DNA from: an uncultured Eubacteriales bacterium | Lineage (GTDB): Bacteria; Bacillota; Clostridia; Peptostreptococcales; Anaerovoracaceae | Assembly: GCA_959021945.1 (NCBI GenBank) | Contig: CAUEYG010000104.1 | Span: forward strand, 1-6,292 | Direction: 5' to 3' | DNA: 6,292 nt | Part shown: in pieces, positions 1 to 6,292 of the stretch | Position numbering within the stretch: position 1 is the first letter of the stretch | Layout: the number at the start of each line of letters is the position of its first letter | Made by a program: the position numbers and the translations under genes | The notes under the pieces: generated by a model | Databases searched by the model: none | The model's input: only the letters and a program-made list of their open reading frames with translations | What the model was told of the DNA's origin: nothing

Positions 1-1
1 T

Positions 2-652
2 AAAAAAGTGGATAAAAGCATGCTCCGGTATTGGAGGGCTGAGAGAAAAACGATTCTTTTTCTGGGACAAAATGATTATGAATCAGGGATGAACCCCTAT
101 ACAAGAAAAAGCAAAAAATACCATTCGCCTATCTTTTCCTCAACCATGGAAGCTCTGGAATATTTAAGGGCAATATCGGAAAAGCAGGATTGGAATTTGA
201 TTTACAAACCGCATCCTCTGGTTGAGTCCATTTGCCAGCGAAGAAATACAAACATGAATAATATTGACGTTGTTACAGATGTTGATATCAACCATTTAAT
301 CGACAAGGTGGACTTAGTAGTAACCATCTTATCACAAGGCGCTTATACGGCGTTAATCCGTAAAAAACCAGTATTAATGCTGGGCTATTGTCAATTGAGA
401 GGAAAAGGATGCACTTATGAGGCTTTTAAAAAACACCATATTTGTAAAACGATCCATAAAGCGCTAAAACATGGATATACGAGACAGCAGCAGACTTTAT
501 TTGAACAGCATACAGCCCAGTTATTAAAGTACTATCTATATGATGATTGCTGTGAACGAACGCTGCGTTTTGGGAAAGTAATGGAAACATGGGAAAAAAA
601 ACAAGAAAGCAAAAATACAAACAAATATGCAAGCGCACAGGAGATCTTATAA
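2..652 (+). CDS. Capsule polysaccharide biosynthesis glycosyltransferase, KpsS/KpsC-like, C-terminal part (5' partial)
   Basis: The frame is open to the window edge, so the gene is cut at its 5' end. The GTG at position 8 is only an in-frame valine and has no ribosome binding site visible. Counting from that GTG, the visible part shows a beta-strand opening KTILFLGQND (14-23), a KPHP motif (67-70, in IYKPHP) and a nucleotide-sugar-site-like segment, TILSQGAYTALIRKKPVLML (106-125). This order (LGQ, KPHP, then S-x-G-x-x-A-L-x-x-x-K-P-V) is typical of the C-terminal Rossmann domain of capsule-synthesis GT-B enzymes of the KpsS/KpsC and related 'Capsule_synth' type. Such proteins act in the cytoplasm or at the inner membrane face, adding sugars to the growing polymer or its lipid anchor. 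Donor and acceptor cannot be read from the sequence. The tail is Lys/Asn/Gln-rich and overlaps the next gene by 64 nt. CDP-glycerol glycerophosphotransferases share a similar KPHP region and are the main alternative. Confidence 0.7.
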   Translation, partial: KKVDKSMLRYWRAERKTILFLGQNDYESGMNPYTRKSKKYHSPIFSSTMEALEYLRAISEKQDWNLIYKPHPLVESICQRRNTNMNNIDVVTDVDINHLIDKVDLVVTILSQGAYTALIRKKPVLMLGYCQLRGKGCTYEAFKKHHICKTIHKALKHGYTRQQQTLFEQHTAQLLKYYLYDDCCERTLRFGKVMETWEKKQESKNTNKYASAQEIL

Positions 653-3600
653 TTTCGGCAATTATGCTTGCTGTGCTATGGCCATTAATGCTTACTGTAA
701 CCATTGCTATCCGCACCAGCGAGCATGCACCAGCGATCTTTACACAGCAGCGGTTGACAAAAGACAGGCGTGTGTTTACCTTGTATAAATTCAGGAGCAT
801 GGTGCCGGGCACAGAGGAGGATTATTCACTGACACTGGCAGAAGACCCAAGAGTTACTCCCATAGGAAGAATTATCCGCAAGTACCGAATAGATGAACTG
901 CCTCAACTGTTTAATGTGCTCCGAGGTGAAATGAGCCTGGTAGGTCCAAGGCCGGAGCGTCCTCATATAGCCCACAAAATCGAAAAGGAACTTCCTGCGT
1001 TTTCCTGCCGCCTTCAGGTTAAAGCCGGCCTTACCGGATATGCACAGGTAAAAGGAAATTACGCTACGCCGTCAGAGGAAAAACTGAAACTGGACCTGTA
1101 CTACATGGAACACTTTTCCCTTTGGCTGGATCTTAAAATATTGGTTCAGACTGCAGGCGTTATTTTACAGCCTGAAAAAGCAAAAGGACTGGAGACCGAA
1201 GGAAATGAATATTTTAGTAATCACAGCGGTTAGCGGGTTTTTACCGGAATTTGAACTGCCTAATATCAGGCTCCTGCAGAATATGGGATATACCGTACAT
1301 TACGCATCAAACTTTGAGAATCCAGTTTATCATTGTGACAAAACAGTGTTAGAAAAGCAAGGTATTATCTGCCATCCGATTTCCATACAGAAATCCCCCG
1401 GAGCCCTCAAGAAAAATTACAAGGCTCTGAGACAGACCAAGGAATTGATTAAAACCTGGGATATTCAGGCCATCCATTGTCACAACCCTATGGGTGGAGT
1501 AATTGGAAGACTTGCAGGTGCTGCTGGAGGAAGAGAAATCTACTGTATTTATACAGCCCATGGTTTCCATTTCTATGAAGGCGCGCCTAAAAAGAACTGG
1601 ATTTGTTTTTATCCGGCGGAACGAATTTTGGCAGAGTTTACAGATGAAATGATCTGTATCAATCAAGAGGATGAAAGGCGGGCAAATAAGTTTTCTTTGC
1701 GCAACCATGGTCTTGTCAGCAGAATTCCTGGAACCGGACTGGATTGCAAACGCTTTCAGCCGAATTCTCTTGTGCGGCAGCAAATGCGGGCTGAGCTTTC
1801 TCTTTCGCATGAGGATTTTGTATTTCTTTCTGCAGGAGAGCTCAATAAAAATAAAAATCATGAAACTGTGATAAAGGCGCTTTTTTCTGTCCGGGAACCG
1901 CATATGAAATATTTCATATGCGGTGAGGGACACAGACGAAAAAAATTGGAACAGCTCATCAGAAAACTGGGACTCCAAAACCAAGTTTTTTTGTGGGGCT
2001 ATCAGGAACAAATAGAAAGATATTACCAATGCGCAGACTGTTTTGTATTTCCTTCTATCAGAGAAGGCATGGGGATGGCTGCTCTTGAGGCTATGTCCTG
2101 CGGCCTGCCTCTTATTGCAGCAGACAACAGAGGCAGCAGAGAATATGCGGGACAAAACGCCATCCTATGTCAGGCAAAGAACGAAGGAGAATATAGCGCT
2201 GCCATGAAAAGGGTCTTTCACGACAATATCCTCAGACAATCTATGGGAAACAACAGCTATCAGATGGCCCGGCTTTTTTCCCAGGAAAAAACAGAATTGA
2301 TTATGAGACAGGTCTATGAAAGGATGGACAGGGCTCTCAGAAACAACGAAACGAAATACCTTCTCAGTAGGTGGTGACCTTAATGTTAGACACACGAAAA
2401 GATCACGTACCGGCGATTTCTGTCGTCATGGGCGTATATAACCAATACAGCAGAGAGGAACTGATGACAGCAGTTTGTTCCATATTAGAACAGTCCTTCT
2501 CTGATTTTGAATTCATTATCTACGATGATGGCAGCGACAGAGAACCAGCACAGCATTTAGAAGCCCTGCAGAGCCTTGATAAACGAATTCGGGTTATTCG
2601 ACAAGAGGAAAACAGGGGCCTGGCCTTTTCTTTGAACTGCTGCATCAAGGAAGCAAGAGGCCGGTATATTGCCAGAATGGATGCAGATGATATTTCTCTT
2701 CCAACTCGGCTGGAAGAAGAATTTCAGTTTTTAGAAACCCATCCGGAGTATGATTGGGTAGGGTGTAATGCCAGAGTTTTTGAAAAAGGGGAGTCCTGGG
2801 GAGTACTGGTTATGGCAGAAGAACCTAATCAATATAACTTTCTTCCTTTTTCCCCTTACATTCATCCTACTGTTATGTACCGAAGTGATATTTTTCACCA
2901 GGGGAACCGTTATGAAGCTACACGCATGACGCGGCGATGCGAAGATTACGAATTTTTTATGTGGCTGTACCGCAATGGATTTCGCGGTTACAATATGCAG
3001 CAGATTTTATTTTTATATCGGCAGGGGAGAGATGTGTACAAGCGGCGCAAGGCCATCAGCAGATTGATGGAAGCAAGAGTGCGAGCTAAACACTTTCCTC
3101 ATATGAATTTGCCGAAATGGAAGGTTTTTCTCTATACATTAAGACCTTTGGTGGCACTGTTAATCCCTTATCCCATTACTGCTGCCTATAAAAAGAGACG
3201 TTTACAGGAGCGGGAACATGAAAACAAGTAACGAACAGAAGATTTACCAGGAAGTATTTGCGCCTATTGTCATTCTTTTTGCTGAATGGGTACTGGAGCA
3301 GGCAGTAAAAAGTAGAAAAAAAAGGCTGTATTTCCTTGCCAGAGACGGGTTTCAAAGCTATCTGGCTGCTAAAAAGATCGCAGAACAGCGTCAGCTTCCT
3401 GTGGAATGCAAATATCTGGAAGGCTCCAGATATGCATGGAGGCTTCCTGAATATCATCTGCTGGGAAATGATGAGGCTATAGGAAGATTGTGCACAGGCG
3501 GAATAGACGTGACGTTACGAAAAATGTTAAGACGGGGAGGCCTGACCCAAGAGGAAATACATATCGTAGCAGACAGTCTTTCTTTGAAAGAGGATCTGGA

Positions 3601-6292
3601 CAGAAAGCTGACTTATACACAAACCAAGGCTCTGGAACCTGTTCTCTCCAAAAGCCGGAAATTGAAATCTTTTTTAGAACACCATTCCGTTGCAGCCTAT
3701 GAAAATACCATTGCTTACTTTAGGCAGGAAGGTCTCTTTGACCATTTGCAATATGCCATAGTAGACAGCGGATGGACAGGGTCTGTGCAACAAACCCTGT
3801 CAAACTTGCTGCAGTCAGCAGATTCCCAAAAGAGAAAACTTGAGGGATACTATTTTGGGCTATACGAGCTTCCACAAGGGGCGGAACCTTTCACATACCA
3901 CACTTTTTTCTTTGCTCCTTACCGTCATATAAAGCGAAAGGCCTGTTTTAGCAACTGTCTGTTTGAAGCCCTGATTTCCGAACCCCGTGGGATGACCATT
4001 GGTTATGAGTTCAGAGAAGGAAAATTGATTTCCACGAGAGAAACAGAAAAAAATCCTAACAGCCAGCGTATTGAAAAAAATATAATAGCTTTAAAATCTC
4101 TGCTTGCTTTGGATTGCAGAGATCAGATCAACACACTGAGGCATGCCAGCCTTGCGAAAAAAAGGCTGACACAACTCATGTCACATCCAACCGGCGCTGA
4201 GGCGGAATGTCTGAGCACTTATCTTTTTTCTGATGATGTTTGGAGTACAGATCAGCAGCATGTAGGAAAAGAATTAACAACATCAGAGATTAGGGAGCAC
4301 CATGTGTGCAAACGATTTTTACTGATGAAAGGAGTTAGAAAGGGAAGCCTCAATGATAGTGCATGGATTGAAGGTAGCATTGTTAGAAATGGCAAAAATA
4401 AGGCATGGCATTTGTGGCATGTCAGATTATACAAAGCTCTAATTTATCTGAGAAAATGGGTAAAAGCCAACAGATCATTTAGAAACCAATTATGGAGAAT
4501 AAGACAATATGAAGAGAGAATATAAAGAATATTTTTTTCTGCTAAAGGAACTTGTAGGAAGAGAAATCAAGAGAAAATATGCCAGATCTTATCTGGGAAT
4601 CCTGTGGAGTGTATTGAATCCACTTCTTTCCATGGCAGTGTTATCTCTGATCTTTTCACAAATGTTTGAGCGGTCAATTGAGAACTTTCCTATTTATTAT
4701 TTGACAGGATTTATTGTTTGGCAACTTTTTACAGAATCCACCAGATCTGCCATGACTGTCCTTGTGGATAATAAGCTGCTTCTTATTAAAGTAAAAATGC
4801 CAAAACAGGTGCTGGCATTATCCAGAATTTTTACAGCACTGGCCAATTTTATATATTCTCTCATCGCCTATATGGTAATTCTTTTTCTATTCAGGGTAGA
4901 GCCGTCAGTCTCCCTCGTTACATTTCCTATAATTGTGGCTCTGCTGCTGCTTTTTTGCATTGGAATTGGATATATCCTATCCATTGCTTATGTTTTCTTT
5001 GGGGATGTAAAACATTTGTATTCTGTACTTTTGACCTTATGGATGTACATGAGCGCACTGTTTTATCCTGTCGATGTACTTCCTGATTATGTACAGAGAA
5101 TCATAGGCTTTAATCCCATTTATGCCTATGTAGAAGCTGCCAGAGAATGCATTATGTATCAACATTTTCCGAGCATCCTATTGTGGCTCAAAATACTGTT
5201 ATGGGGGCTTGGGATCTTTTCTCTGGGCCTGTATATTTTTAAGAAGAATGAAAATAAGATCATGCAGCGATTATAGGAGCCATGGAAAAATGAAAAATAA
5301 AAAAATCAGATATTTACTATTTCTGCCAGCCTGCATGGTCATCCTTTGTAGTGTGCCTAAGGTGGTTTACTGCGCAGATATTCATTATGATAAAGATCAA
5401 TACAATGTTGTGATCAGAGAAGACTTTTACATTGGTCTCAATATTGATGAGGAAGAAGATGAAGATATTGATGAATTCAATGTAAAATTGAAATACGATG
5501 AAAATATGCTGGAATACGTCCAGGGAGGGACCTCAGGCGGTGACGGGGAGGTAATCATCAATCATACAACAGCTGTTAAAAATGTGAGAAACCTTATTAT
5601 CTTTCGGTCTTTAGCAGGAGGTGAAACATCTGTTGTCATAGAAAAGGCAGCAGCTGTTAATAAAAATGGGAAGAAGATAAAAAGTATTGCCCGTTCAAAG
5701 GTCCCAGTACATATCAGGCTGGACAGGAATGCACTCATAGACAGTCTGTCCATTAACGGTACACTTTTGGAAGACTTTAATCCCCAGGATTCTGTTTATA
5801 AATTACAGGTTCCCAACGAAGTTTCAGAATTGGATCTTGATGCTGATCTGAATCGTGAAAGTGCATCCTTAACAGTTTCTAAAACAAAGCTGAATGTAGG
5901 AAAAAACACCATATACTTAACAGTAAGAGGCAGCAATGGACCTAATGTCTATACTCTCCATGTAAATAGGGCTAAGCCACCTGCTGGACAAAAAAATCTG
6001 CAACAGGAACAGGAGACAGAGGATGCCAGAGGGATTTTATTTTTAATGGCAGGTATTACCTTTGTCATGTTGGCTATAAGTTCCTTTCTCATGCTCTTGG
6101 CAAAAAAACGGCAGCGCAATCGAAAACGCACTGCCCGGCAGGAAATGATGAAAAATTATTCAGGACCAGTGCAGGCCAGAAGATCAGGCCGCCCAATTGC
6201 CGGCAGGAGCTGTGATACAGGAGAAAAACCTGTAATCTCTGTACGCAATGTGAGTATGCACTTTAAAGTTTCTACGCAGAACGTATCAGGAC

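Overview
The window is a stretch of a single plus-strand operon for a cell-surface polysaccharide (capsule, exopolysaccharide or teichoic-acid-like polymer). It appears to come from a low-to-moderate GC Gram-positive bacterium. The protein flavour (EpsD-like family 4 glycosyltransferase, TagG-like ABC-2 permease, a secreted cohesin-like/cadherin-like protein) suggests Clostridia, most likely Lachnospiraceae. That taxonomic call is inference from family resemblance; no rRNA or marker gene is present.

Layout from left to right: (1) the C-terminal part of a KpsS/KpsC-like capsule glycosyltransferase, cut by the window start; (2) a short monotopic phosphoglycosyl transferase that would start the lipid-linked glycan; (3) a family 4 (GT-B) glycosyltransferase; (4) a family 2 (GT-A) glycosyltransferase; (5) a stand-alone protein resembling the C-terminal half of COG5610 'HAD-like' polysaccharide-cluster proteins; (6) an ABC-2 polysaccharide export permease; (7) a long open frame running off the right edge. 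Gene 7 begins with a signal peptide, a cohesin-like domain and a cadherin-like beta-sandwich domain, then has a transmembrane helix, a basic cytoplasmic linker and the first residues of a TagH/Wzt-type ABC ATPase. Genes 1-6 overlap or lie within 5 nt of each other (overlaps of 64, 29, 14 and 17 nt). Only 13 nt separate genes 6 and 7. I see no internal terminator or convincing promoter, so one transcript with translational coupling is expected. There is no stretch of 300 bases without a gene.

Working model (inference): the phosphoglycosyl transferase loads the first sugar-phosphate on undecaprenyl phosphate, the glycosyltransferases extend the chain in the cytoplasm, and the ABC permease with its ATPase exports the polymer. 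No Wzx flippase or Wzy polymerase is visible here. The most unusual item is gene 7, which appears to be an export ATPase fused in frame to an exported, membrane-anchored sensor or binding module. The second is a perfect 28-bp palindrome inside the family 4 glycosyltransferase gene, which no coding need explains.
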